Positions 16,438-25,966 of a stretch of DNA of 64,000 bases are shown piece by piece. The position numbers and the translations under genes were made by a program. Each line of letters begins with the position of its first letter. The stretch's first letter is position 1. The notes under the pieces were generated by a model. It searched no databases, was not told the DNA's origin, and saw nothing but the letters and a program-made list of their open reading frames with translations. Origin of the DNA: Anaerosporobacter faecicola (GTDB lineage: Bacteria > Bacillota > Clostridia > Lachnospirales > Lachnospiraceae); the NCBI RefSeq assembly GCF_012070565.1, contig NZ_JAAQRO010000002.1, positions 118,809 through 182,808 of the forward strand, written 5' to 3'.

Positions 16438-18573
16438 ATGAAGGACAAGAAAAAAGGAGTCTTGCACCTACTTATTGTGTTATTAGTTATTGCAGGACTA
16501 TCCGTAGTGACGTTAGTTGGTATTGGTAACCAGCACAAAGGAAGTGCGAAGAACATCAGATTGGGACTTGATCTAGCTGGTGGTGTAAGTATCACCTATC
16601 AGACAGTAAAAGAAAATCCTACGACAACAGAAATGAATGATACCGTTTATAAAATGCAAAAACGTGTGGAAAATTACAGTACAGAAGCAACGGTATACAA
16701 AGAGGGCGATAATCGTGTTAATATCGATATCCCTGGTGTTCAAGATGCCAATAAGGTTCTTGAGGAACTTGGTAAAGCAGGTTCCATTTCATTCGTTGAT
16801 CCGAATGGAAAAGAAGTAATCAATGGTTCTCACATAAAGACAGCGAAAGAGGGAATCATTACAGAAAATGGTCAAAACAAATACGTTGTTAATCTTACGC
16901 TTAATACAAAAGGTGCAGAATTATTTGCAACTGCAACGAAAGAATTCCAAGGAAAACCAATCTCCATCGTATATGATGGGAAAGAGATTAATGCACCAAT
17001 TGTTGAAGCAGTTATAACAAATGGACAAGCACAAATCTCACAACCTTCTTACGACGAAGCAAGAAATCTTGCCTCTACCATTCGTATTGGAGCATTACCA
17101 CTTGAATTAAAAGAGATTCGTTCGAATGTGGTAGGTGCGAAATTGGGTGATGAAGCAGTTGATACAAGCTTACTTGCTGCAACGATTGGTTTTGTACTTG
17201 TAATCATCTTCATGATTGCATTCTATCGTATCCCAGGTTTAGCTGCTGGTATTGCATTGTGCTTGTATATTGTAGCAGTTCTTGTTGTATTAAATGGTGC
17301 CAATGTTACGTTAACATTACCAGGTATTGCAGGTATTATCTTGTCAATTGGTATGGCAGTTGATGCGAATGTTATTATCTTCACAAGAATTAAGGAAGAA
17401 TTAGCAACAGGAAAAACGGTACGGTCTGCAATTAAAATTGGTTTTGATAAAGCGTTATCTGCAATCGTTGATGGTAATATTACAACTTTAATTGCTGCAG
17501 CAGTATTGTGGTTCAAAGGATCTGGTACCGTAAAAGGTTTTGCACAGACGTTAGCAATTGGTATTGTAATCTCTATGTTCACTGCCTTGGTGGTAACCAA
17601 ATATACATTACTTGCATTATATAATTTAGGATTTAATAAAGAAAAATTCTATGGAATCCAAAAAGAATCAAAAATCTTTAACTTTACAAAACACATTAAG
17701 AAATTCTTCGCAATTTCTGGTATATTGATTGCGATTGGTGTTGTTGCATTATTTGTAAACAAAGCTTCTATAGGAAATATCTTGAATTATGGACTTGATT
17801 TCAAAGGTGGTACATCTACACAAGTAACATTCCCTGGAACAATTCCAAGTAATACAGAATTAGAGAAATTCGTCGGTGGAATCATTGGGGAAGCAGAAGT
17901 TGGCGTATCTCCAGTTGTTGGCGAAAAAGCAGTTGTAATCAAGACGAGAGAATTAAGCCTTGATGAGAGAAAGAAAGTAACAGAATCTTTTGTTGATACG
18001 TATAAAGCAGACGAATCAAAAATCACAATGGAAAGTATCTCTGCTACGGTAAGTAGTGAGATGAAAACCGATGCGATTGTTTCAGTTATAATCGCTACAA
18101 TTTGTATGTTGATCTACATCTGGTTCCGTTTCAAAGATATTAATTTTGCTTCAAGTGCAGTACTTGCTTTAGTACACGATGTACTTGTTGTGTTGATGGT
18201 ATATGCAGTTGCAAGAATATCAGTAGGTAATACCTTTATCGCTTGTATGTTAACAATTGTTGGTTACTCCATCAATGCGACAATCGTAATCTTTGACCGT
18301 ATCCGTGAGAATAAGAAGGCTATGAAACGTACCGATGTTCTCGAAGATGTCGTTAATCGCAGTATTAGCCAGACAATTAGTAGAAGTATTAATACTTCCT
18401 TTACTACATTCATCATGGTATTCGTGTTATTTATCCTTGGTGTTGATTCCATTCGTGAATTCACGTTACCATTAATGGCAGGTATCATCTGCGGAGCATA
18501 TTCTTCCGTATGTATTACAGGTACTTTATGGTATGTAATGAAAACGAAATTGAGCAAAAAGAAAACAGCTTAA
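16438..18573 (+). CDS. secDF: Fused SecD-SecF protein-export component
   Basis: Membrane protein of 711 aa that assists SecYEG export using the proton gradient. It reads as a SecD half ('LGLDLAGGVSI', external P1 domain to about 245, then six helices including 'GMAVDANVIIFTRIKEE') followed by a SecF half ('YGLDFKGGTSTQVTF', helices with 'GYSINATIVIFDRIRENKK'), about 12 helices in total. Fusion is common in Firmicutes. ATG 16438 follows AAGGAGA. Its position after the SCIFF genes is a recurring clostridial arrangement as far as I recall; a functional link is not shown. Confidence 0.96.
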   Translation: MKDKKKGVLHLLIVLLVIAGLSVVTLVGIGNQHKGSAKNIRLGLDLAGGVSITYQTVKENPTTTEMNDTVYKMQKRVENYSTEATVYKEGDNRVNIDIPGVQDANKVLEELGKAGSISFVDPNGKEVINGSHIKTAKEGIITENGQNKYVVNLTLNTKGAELFATATKEFQGKPISIVYDGKEINAPIVEAVITNGQAQISQPSYDEARNLASTIRIGALPLELKEIRSNVVGAKLGDEAVDTSLLAATIGFVLVIIFMIAFYRIPGLAAGIALCLYIVAVLVVLNGANVTLTLPGIAGIILSIGMAVDANVIIFTRIKEELATGKTVRSAIKIGFDKALSAIVDGNITTLIAAAVLWFKGSGTVKGFAQTLAIGIVISMFTALVVTKYTLLALYNLGFNKEKFYGIQKESKIFNFTKHIKKFFAISGILIAIGVVALFVNKASIGNILNYGLDFKGGTSTQVTFPGTIPSNTELEKFVGGIIGEAEVGVSPVVGEKAVVIKTRELSLDERKKVTESFVDTYKADESKITMESISATVSSEMKTDAIVSVIIATICMLIYIWFRFKDINFASSAVLALVHDVLVVLMVYAVARISVGNTFIACMLTIVGYSINATIVIFDRIRENKKAMKRTDVLEDVVNRSISQTISRSINTSFTTFIMVFVLFILGVDSIREFTLPLMAGIICGAYSSVCITGTLWYVMKTKLSKKKTA

Positions 18574-18575
18574 TG

Positions 18576-18648
18576 AAAGAGCTCTTTGTTCAGTAATGGA
18601 GACTGAGGTGCGTATGCACCTCGCTTCTACTGGATAGGGGGCTTTTTT
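18576..18648 (+). terminator. Complex terminator after secDF
   Basis: Nested structure: AAAGAGCTC pairs with GGGGCTTTTTT (with G-T pairs), CAGTA with TACTG, and an inner GAGGTGC-GTAT-GCACCTC hairpin (18605-18622). It ends in a run of T. Confidence 0.7.
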
Positions 18649-18650
18649 AT

Positions 18651-19006
18651 ATGCTCTTAACCGTTCTACTGTTGCATAGGTAATGGATAAAAGCGATTGA
18701 GGCAATTTCTAAAAAACGACAGGTTTGTCTACTGTTGAATCATCATATCGTACACGTGTAAAAGAGGGTTTCTATACGAATTATTCATAGGAGGTAATCA
18801 AGAAAGTTATAGAACGGGACGATTGTATAACAAGACGTTGAAATAAGATGTTTAATATAATTGCTGAAAAATGCTTATTTTATGAAGCTTTTCAGACTTT
18901 ATGCCCTATGAGAAAACTGTAAAAAACAGGTGACGTGTCTATGAAATATAGGGGATTTTAGGGCAATACATCTGTTTAACATGGTAATGTATCACTTTGT
19001 ACAAGC
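18651..19006. other. Non-coding stretch upstream of the ilv promoter
   Basis: No credible gene. One clear hairpin (CTGAAAA plus GCTT pairing with AAGC plus TTTTCAG, 18864-18895) and a spaced pair TGCCCTA / TAGGGCA (about 18903 and 18959) suggest regulatory structure. AGGAGG at about 18791 is not followed by a usable frame. Confidence 0.4.
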
Positions 19007-19035
19007 TTGACAAAAAAGCGAGATATTGTTACAAT
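19007..19035 (+). promoter_or_regulatory. Sigma-A promoter of ilvN-ilvC
   Basis: TTGACA (19007-19012) and TACAAT (19030-19035) are separated by exactly 17 bp. The next start codon is 198 bp downstream, leaving a leader with a strong hairpin. Confidence 0.85.
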
Positions 19036-19071
19036 ACAAGCAAGCTTATGAACAAGAAATCAAACAATTCA

Positions 19072-19137
19072 CTTATTAAGTAGCAGTGTATGCCCCGTCA
19101 CAATCAAGTTGTGGTGTCGGGCATTTTGTTTAATAAG
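19072..19137 (+). promoter_or_regulatory. Attenuator-like leader hairpin before ilvN
   Basis: Long hairpin: outer arms CTTATTAA / TTAATAAG (19072-19079, 19130-19137), middle ATGCCC / GGGCAT (19090-19095, 19119-19124), inner CACAA / TTGTG. The middle stem is followed by TTTTGTTT, as in an intrinsic terminator. The outer arms could compete with or stabilise it. There is no T-box motif and no branched-chain-rich leader peptide, so the sensed signal is unclear. Confidence 0.6.
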
Positions 19138-19232
19138 AATGCCGAATTTGGGTGATGTCGTTCCCTCCAAAGATATGGAAGTAAGCTGGATAACATCGTT
19201 ATCAATTTATAAAGCAGGGAGGAGTATTATCC

Positions 19233-19736
19233 ATGAGAAGAATGGTATTATCTATCTTAGTAGACAATACTGCAGGCGTGCTTAGTCGTGTAGCTGGTTT
19301 ATTCAGTAGAAGAGGATATAACATTGATAGTTTATCCGTAGGTGAAACACAGGATCCTGCATATTCACGAATGACAGTAGCAGTGTCTGGTGATAATCAG
19401 ATTCTCGAACAGATTGAAAAACAATTGAATAAGCTGGAAGATGTAAAAGAAGTCATAGAGCTAAAAGATGGTGATTCCGTTTGTCGTGAACTAATATTGG
19501 TTAAAGTATTAGCAAATCCTCAACAAAGACAGGCAGTCATTGCAGTAGCGGATATCTTCCGTGCAAAAATCGTCGATGTTTCCAAAGAATCATTGATGGT
19601 AGAATTAACAGGTAACCAAGCTAAGTTGGATGCATTCATTAGTTTGTTAGAAGGATACACAATTAAGGAAATGGTTCGTACAGGACTTACTGGTTTAGAG
19701 AGAGGTTCTGGAGATATCTCTGATTACCTAGATTAA
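19233..19736 (+). CDS. ilvN: Acetolactate synthase small (regulatory) subunit
   Basis: Regulatory subunit of 167 aa for the first common step of valine, leucine and isoleucine synthesis. The N-terminal ACT domain ('MVLSILVDNTAGVLSRVAGLFSRRGYNIDSL', shown here only as its opening: 'LVDNTAGVLSRVAGLF') binds valine for feedback inhibition. The C-terminal domain contacts the catalytic subunit. GGGAGGAG precedes the ATG. It is followed by ilvC, but the catalytic subunit ilvB is absent from the window, which is unusual for this pair. Confidence 0.95.
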   Translation: MRRMVLSILVDNTAGVLSRVAGLFSRRGYNIDSLSVGETQDPAYSRMTVAVSGDNQILEQIEKQLNKLEDVKEVIELKDGDSVCRELILVKVLANPQQRQAVIAVADIFRAKIVDVSKESLMVELTGNQAKLDAFISLLEGYTIKEMVRTGLTGLERGSGDISDYLD

Positions 19737-20813
<1,077 letters not shown>

Positions 20814-20828
20814 AAATAGGAAACAATC

Positions 20829-20862
20829 AGAAAAAGCAGGAACAATCGTTCCTGCTTTTTCT
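20829..20862 (+). terminator. Strong terminator after ilvC
   Basis: Perfect 15-bp stem AGAAAAAGCAGGAAC / GTTCCTGCTTTTTCT with a 4-nt AATC loop and a T-rich 3' arm. Confidence 0.9.
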
Positions 20863-20989
20863 CTTGCTATAAAATGAAATTGTTATTATAATAATACTAG
20901 GATTAAAAACAAGTGTATGTAGCTTGTTAAAGATATCGGCAGGAAATCAAGTATATGGAGATGCTGAAGTAGAAAGATGGGTATTAAAG

Positions 20990-21874
20990 ATGAGCGTGAA
21001 TTTAGAGTATTATAAGATTTTTTACCATGTAGCCAAATATGGAGGGATTACAGCAGCAGCAGAACAATTATGTATTTCACAACCTGCAGTAAGCCAGGCA
21101 ATTAAGCAGTTAGAGAGAAGTCTCGGAAGTGATTTATTTGTACGAACAGCGAAAGGTGCAAAACTTACCATTGAAGGAGAATCTCTCTTTTCTTATGTCC
21201 AAAAAGGGTATGAAACCATATTGATCGGAGAAGAGAAGTTTAAGAAGATGATGGACCTAGAAACAGGAGAGATTCGTATTGGAGCAAGTGATATGACCTT
21301 GCAATTCTGTTTGCTTCCATATTTGGAACATTTTCATGAGTTGTATCCGAATATCAAGGTGAATGTTACGAATGCACCTACACCTGAAACAATAACGTAT
21401 CTAAAGGAAGGAAAGATCGACTTCGGTTGTGTTAGTTCACCATTTGTATCTCGCGCTGATTTTCGAGTGACACAGATTCAACAGATCGAAGATATCTTTG
21501 TTGCAGGTAACAAGTTCTGGATGTATAAGAATAAGATGATGCATTATCAGGAATTAGAGGATCTTCCGATCATCTGTTTGGAACATAATACCAGTACGAG
21601 AAGATATATGGACGAATTCCTTTCTAGAAATCATGTGGTGCTAAGTCCAGAATTTGAGTTGGCAACTAGTGATATTATCGTTCAATTTGCGATTCGGAAT
21701 CTCGGAATCGGCTGTGTAGTTAGTGATTTTGCTAAGAAGTATCTAGAAAGTGGAGAATTATTTCAATTGCATTTTGATAAACCTGTACCAAAACGAAATA
21801 TCTGTATTATTTCTAGTGAGAAAAATCCGATATCAGGTGCTGCAAAACGTTTACTTGAGATGTTAGAGATGTAA
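20990..21874 (+). CDS. LysR-family transcriptional regulator
   Basis: Regulator of about 294 aa. The N-terminal winged helix-turn-helix reads 'YYKIFYHVAKYGGITAAAEQ', then 'ISQPAVSQAIKQLE'. The rest is a periplasmic-binding-like ligand domain beginning near 'GEIRIGASD'. ATG 20990 gives the usual LysR N-terminus; the open frame extends back to TTG 20924, and neither start has a strong ribosome site. It lies between a terminated ilv operon and purA, so its target cannot be inferred from an adjacent divergent gene. Confidence 0.88.
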   Translation: MSVNLEYYKIFYHVAKYGGITAAAEQLCISQPAVSQAIKQLERSLGSDLFVRTAKGAKLTIEGESLFSYVQKGYETILIGEEKFKKMMDLETGEIRIGASDMTLQFCLLPYLEHFHELYPNIKVNVTNAPTPETITYLKEGKIDFGCVSSPFVSRADFRVTQIQQIEDIFVAGNKFWMYKNKMMHYQELEDLPIICLEHNTSTRRYMDEFLSRNHVVLSPEFELATSDIIVQFAIRNLGIGCVVSDFAKKYLESGELFQLHFDKPVPKRNICIISSEKNPISGAAKRLLEMLEM

Positions 21875-22008
21875 GAAATGATGAAAAATCGGGTATGCTA
21901 TTGCTGGACAAGTGTTTTGGCAAGGAAAATGTATATGATAAATTATAGAAATCGGATAATTAGCAAACAACATAAGTACAGATTATACACCATATAAATA
22001 ATATTGAT

Positions 22009-22036
22009 TTTACTTATGACTGCATTATGGTATAAT
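22009..22036 (+). promoter_or_regulatory. Likely purA promoter
   Basis: TTTACT (22009-22014) and TATAAT (22031-22036) are 16 bp apart, giving a leader of about 150 nt. A small hairpin, GGTTGAC / GCCAACC (about 22047-22065), lies at the leader start. I see no purine-riboswitch core in it. The rest of 21875-22194 holds no gene. Confidence 0.6.
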
Positions 22037-22194
22037 AAGAAAGTCGGTTGACGAAACGCCAACCTAATTTATGAGAATAAACAAATAATAGGTATCTGTT
22101 TCAAGTTAATCTTAAGAAAAATTGTATGACTCTGAACAGTTACAAATAATTTACTCAAACAAGAGAAACATAAGAATTACAGGAGGAATCAAAC

Positions 22195-23472
22195 ATGGTT
22201 AAAGCAATTGTAGGTGCTAACTGGGGAGACGAAGGAAAAGGTAAAATTACAGATATGTTAGGACAAGAATCTGACATTATCGTACGTTTTCAAGGTGGTA
22301 GTAATGCAGGTCACACAATCATTAACAATTACGGTAAATTTGCTCTTCATCTTTTACCTTCCGGTGTATTCTATGATCATACAACAAGTATTATTGGTAA
22401 TGGTGTTGCTCTTAACATACCATATTTGTTTAAAGAAGTTCAAAGTCTTGTGGAAAGAGGAGTACCAAAGCCTAGAATCTTAGTTTCTGACCGTGCACAG
22501 ATTCTTATGCCTTATCATATTGCATTTGACCAATATGAAGAAGAACGTTTAGGAAAAGCTTCATTTGGTTCAACAAAATCAGGTATTGCTCCATTTTATT
22601 CTGATAAATATGCCAAGATTGGTTTCCAAGTATCAGAACTTTTTGCTGATGAGCAAGTTATTCGTGAAAAGATTGCTCGTGTATGTGAACAAAAGAATGT
22701 CATCTTAGAGCACTTATATCACAAACCAGCAATTGATGAAGATGAATTATATAATACATTAATGGAATACAAAGAAATGGTTAAACCATATGTATGTGAT
22801 GTTGCAGCTTATCTACACAAAGCAATTAAGGAAGGTAAGAATATCTTATTAGAAGGACAATTAGGCTCATTGAAAGACCCTGATTTTGGTATTTACCCAA
22901 TGGTTACTTCTTCTTCTACATTGGCTGCCTATGGTGCAATCGGTGCAGGTATCCCTCCATATGAGATCAAAGAGATCATCACTGTAGTAAAAGCATACTC
23001 TAGTGCAGTTGGTGCAGGTGAATTCGTTAGCGAAATCTTTGGTGATGAAGCAGATGAGTTAAGAAGACGCGGTGGTGACGGCGGAGAGTACGGCGCAACA
23101 ACAGGAAGACCAAGAAGAATGGGTTGGTTTGATGCAGTTGCTTCTCGTTATGGTTGTAAAATCCAAGGAGCTACACAAGTGGCGCTTACGGTTCTTGATG
23201 TACTTGGATATCTAGATGAAATTCCAGTATGTGTTGGATATGAAATCGATGGTGAAGTAACAAAAGACTTCCCTACAACGGTACAACTTGCAAAAGCAAA
23301 ACCAGTTTATGAAGTATTACCAGGTTGGAAAACAGAGATTCGTGGTATAACAAAATACGAAGATCTACCTGAAAATTGTAGAAAGTATATTGAATTTATT
23401 GAAAAAGAATTGGAAGTACCAGTTAAGATGGTATCCAATGGACCAGGTAGAGAGGAAATTATCTATCGCTAG
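22195..23472 (+). CDS. purA: Adenylosuccinate synthetase
   Basis: Enzyme of 425 aa joining IMP and aspartate with GTP hydrolysis to make adenylosuccinate, the first committed step to AMP. The N-terminus 'GANWGDEGKGKITDML' is the GTP-binding/catalytic loop, and 'GGSNAGHTI' supplies the catalytic His. Later motifs include 'LLEGQLGSL', in place of the more usual 'FEGAQG', and 'TTGRPRRMGWFDAV'. ACAGGAGG precedes the ATG. Length and motifs are complete. It is a single-gene transcript with its own promoter and terminator. Confidence 0.96.
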   Translation: MVKAIVGANWGDEGKGKITDMLGQESDIIVRFQGGSNAGHTIINNYGKFALHLLPSGVFYDHTTSIIGNGVALNIPYLFKEVQSLVERGVPKPRILVSDRAQILMPYHIAFDQYEEERLGKASFGSTKSGIAPFYSDKYAKIGFQVSELFADEQVIREKIARVCEQKNVILEHLYHKPAIDEDELYNTLMEYKEMVKPYVCDVAAYLHKAIKEGKNILLEGQLGSLKDPDFGIYPMVTSSSTLAAYGAIGAGIPPYEIKEIITVVKAYSSAVGAGEFVSEIFGDEADELRRRGGDGGEYGATTGRPRRMGWFDAVASRYGCKIQGATQVALTVLDVLGYLDEIPVCVGYEIDGEVTKDFPTTVQLAKAKPVYEVLPGWKTEIRGITKYEDLPENCRKYIEFIEKELEVPVKMVSNGPGREEIIYR

Positions 23473-23600
23473 AATGTAAGATTTATTCGGTCAAATCTTA
23501 TAAATTCACAATATAAGTATGTTGTGTACTAGTTAAGTACGCAACTTAAAAGTACAAGTGGTCAAAAGGAAATAGATTGCTTGTAACCTATAGAAACGTA

Positions 23601-23647
23601 AAATCTTTATGAATGATAGGAAATTTCCATTGTTCATAAAGATTTTT
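23601..23647 (+). terminator. Terminator after purA
   Basis: Stem AAATCTTTATGAA / TTCATAAAGATTT (13 bp) ending in TTTTTT. The loop contains the palindrome GGAAATTTCC. Confidence 0.8.
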
Positions 23648-23704
23648 TGCTATATAGAGTTAGATTTGTCCATAATGCTGACTCGTGCAGAATTCCTTTT
23701 TGAG

Positions 23705-23741
23705 TTGACCCTAGGTCAAATTTGCTATACACTTAGTATAG
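23705..23741 (+). promoter_or_regulatory. Twin palindromes upstream of the GDPD gene, candidate operators
   Basis: TTGACC-CTA-GGTCAA (23705-23719) is immediately followed by CTATAC-ACTTA-GTATAG (23725-23741). The first resembles a -35 hexamer embedded in a dyad and the second covers possible -10 sequences (TATACA, TAGTAT). This looks like a repressor- or MerR-type controlled promoter, although the -35/-10 spacing does not fit cleanly. The 140 bp that follow hold a small hairpin CTGTGTCAC / TGAGACAG and no gene. Confidence 0.45.
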
Positions 23742-23881
23742 TAGTTTACAGATGAAAAAGCATAGTATATATGGAATGGGGGATTCAAGGAAGAGTTTAC
23801 AAGAACAAGGAGTTGCCCCACAAATACCTGTGTCACTGGTGAGACAGTAACATGGAAATTATAAGATAGGTAGGAAAGATA

Positions 23882-24709
23882 ATGAATGAAAGTATTGTAG
23901 TAGCTTGTAGTGTTGCTGGAATTCTCGTGATCTTATATCTTCTCATGATTATGCCAAAACTACACAAATCTAGTGATGAAGCATTTCAAGGCTGGATGTT
24001 TGCACATAGAGGTTTGTTTCATGAAAAAGAAGGATGCCCTGAGAATTCATTACCTGCATTTCGGAATGCCATTAAGAATGCTTATGGTATTGAATTGGAC
24101 GTACAATTAACGAAAGATGATGTGATTGTTGTTTTTCATGATTATTCTTTAAAAAGAATGTGTGGAGTAGATCGACAGGTAAGAGAGCTAACATATAAAG
24201 AGATAAGTCAATATACGCTTAGAAATTCAATCTGTAAGATCCCTACATTTGAGGAAGTCCTTCACACCATTCAAGGTGCTGTGCCGATCATAGTTGAATT
24301 AAAAATTGAACATAACTATGAAAAAACATGTCGCTTAGTAGATGCAATGCTTTCTACATATAAAGGTGTATATTGCATTGAATCGTTTAATCCTTTGGGA
24401 TTATTGTGGTACCGCAAACATAACCCCAAAGTGATGCGGGGACAATTGTCCAGTATGCTAATCAAAGACAAAGAGAAAGGAAATAAGATCTTATACTTTT
24501 TCCTTCAGAACCTCATGCTGAATTGGTTAGCAAAACCAGATTTTATTGCATATAACTATCATTATAGAAAATCATTATCTTTTCAAGTTTGTTCCAAATT
24601 GTATCGACCATACACGTTTGCATGGACCGTACGAAGTGAAGAAGCAAGAAAAGAATGTGAAGGTTATTTTCAATATATAATATTTGATCATTTCCTACCG
24701 AAAAAATAA
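23882..24709 (+). CDS. Membrane-anchored glycerophosphodiester phosphodiesterase (GDPD) family protein
   Basis: Protein of 275 aa with one N-terminal membrane helix (about 3-25) and a GDPD TIM barrel behind it. Catalytic-site features include 'FAHRGLFHE' (His-Arg), 'PENSLPAF', 'GIELDVQLTKDDVIVVFHD' (metal-binding Glu/Asp and second His) and 'VELKIE'. The family hydrolyses glycerophosphodiesters to glycerol-3-phosphate and an alcohol; here it might work on lipids or teichoic-acid fragments near the membrane. AGGAAAG precedes the ATG. Confidence 0.88.
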   Translation: MNESIVVACSVAGILVILYLLMIMPKLHKSSDEAFQGWMFAHRGLFHEKEGCPENSLPAFRNAIKNAYGIELDVQLTKDDVIVVFHDYSLKRMCGVDRQVRELTYKEISQYTLRNSICKIPTFEEVLHTIQGAVPIIVELKIEHNYEKTCRLVDAMLSTYKGVYCIESFNPLGLLWYRKHNPKVMRGQLSSMLIKDKEKGNKILYFFLQNLMLNWLAKPDFIAYNYHYRKSLSFQVCSKLYRPYTFAWTVRSEEARKECEGYFQYIIFDHFLPKK

Positions 24710-24764
24710 GCATCAAGAAACTGCTGCTTATTAAAAAACAAGATGATTTAGAAAGGACAAAGAA

Positions 24765-25763
24765 GTGAAAACGATGTACTTAATGGAACGTTATATAGAA
24801 GAAGCTTTATTTCACGTAGGATTTTCAAAAAAGAAACGTGTAAAACAACAGATTGTAAGTAAGATACAAGGATTATCCAATGAGAAAGGATATGGAGACC
24901 TGTCTACAATGACAGAGGAACAGGTAAAGGATGTTCTTACTGAAATGGGAGATCCAAGATTACTAGCTAGAAGTTATGGTTGGCAAAGCAGTATAGTAGG
25001 AAAGGAAAGTGCAGTTGCTTACCATCGGATTCTTATATTAACGGCATTTGCAACGTTACTTGCCAATGCATTGTCCTATTGGGCAATGAATGAATCGGGC
25101 CAAAAGACAATTACCATTGGATCATTTATAAAAAATTATGCCATACAGTATGCTTTATTGGTTATTGGAATAACCTTACTAATTCGGATTGCCAATATAT
25201 TTCGGAAAAAGGAAGAGCATTTGGAGCGGCTAAATCGTGGGGAATGGACCATTCAACATCTGCGCTATCCGAAAATAAAACGTCCGAATAAATGTGAGAA
25301 CTATGTAGTAGGTTTATTTGTGAAAATAATCTTGTTAGTAGGAATCTATATTACGGATCAATACTTATGCGTTGGTGCTTTTGTTCGTTCGAAAGGAGAG
25401 GTGGAGCAAATCTCCTTGTTTGATGGACAAAAAGTACAGGATTATCGGATTCTATTAACTTGTATGTTGGTTCTTGGAATCGCATATAGTGTTTTAGCAA
25501 TTTGGAGGAATCGTCCTGATTTTATCTTATTGATCCTGAAGTCAATCTCAGCATTGTTTAATGGTATCGGTTGTATTATCGTTCTACGATATCCCGGTAT
25601 ATGGAATGGTGAATTTCTCAATCAGTTGAAAATGGCAGCGAATAGTGTATCATGGGAAACGTTGACGATGCAGAGCGTCGCAAACTTTTCAATAGCAGCA
25701 GTCTTAGTAATTGCCTCTGTTGATATTTTACATGCGTTTTATCGTTTTTTTGCAAATGTGTAA
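24765..25763 (+). CDS. Multi-pass membrane protein with HAAS-like N-terminus, function unknown
   Basis: Protein of 332 aa. Residues 5-75 ('YIEEALFHVGFSKKKRVKQQ' and 'VKDVLTEMGDPRLLARSY') resemble the helical HAAS/DUF1700 domain of membrane proteins paired with PadR regulators. Six hydrophobic helices follow. No PadR gene is adjacent. GTG 24765 follows AAAGGAC; ATG 24774 is the alternative. A hairpin with GCTTATT arms separates it from the GDPD gene, but both may be on one transcript. I do not recognise a specific function. Confidence 0.65.
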   Translation: MKTMYLMERYIEEALFHVGFSKKKRVKQQIVSKIQGLSNEKGYGDLSTMTEEQVKDVLTEMGDPRLLARSYGWQSSIVGKESAVAYHRILILTAFATLLANALSYWAMNESGQKTITIGSFIKNYAIQYALLVIGITLLIRIANIFRKKEEHLERLNRGEWTIQHLRYPKIKRPNKCENYVVGLFVKIILLVGIYITDQYLCVGAFVRSKGEVEQISLFDGQKVQDYRILLTCMLVLGIAYSVLAIWRNRPDFILLILKSISALFNGIGCIIVLRYPGIWNGEFLNQLKMAANSVSWETLTMQSVANFSIAAVLVIASVDILHAFYRFFANV

Positions 25764-25770
25764 AGAGAGA

Positions 25771-25805
25771 AGCCTTATTTCTTGTAATATGCGAGAAATA
25801 AGGCT
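25771..25805. terminator. Hairpin after the HAAS-like gene
   Basis: Perfect 12-bp stem AGCCTTATTTCT / AGAAATAAGGCT with an 11-nt loop. The T-run is poor. Confidence 0.55.
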
Positions 25806-25966
25806 ATAATTATGGTTGTTCATAATCGTGGGTGAAAGTGGAAATAGAAATCCCTTTAAGTAATGTATTTTGACCAATTACTTCAGGATTGTCCGCGTAT
25901 TATTCTAGGGGAAAAGTTTTCAAATAATTGAGAATTATAAAAGCAAACATATTGGAGGAGAGTAAT

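Noticed and set aside
17223..17600. 125-aa minus-strand frame
   Set aside because: Antisense shadow of the SecD membrane region; no start signal.
18788..18830. Gene start after AGGAGG upstream of the ilv promoter
   Set aside because: No start codon with an open frame follows the motif.
19048..19083. Eleven-codon frame (MNKKSNNSLIK) after the ilv promoter as a leader peptide
   Set aside because: No ribosome site, begins only about 6 nt after the expected transcription start, and carries just one Leu and one Ile.
22009..22194. Purine riboswitch ahead of purA
   Set aside because: No conserved three-way-junction core is visible; only a small GGTTGAC / GCCAACC hairpin is present.
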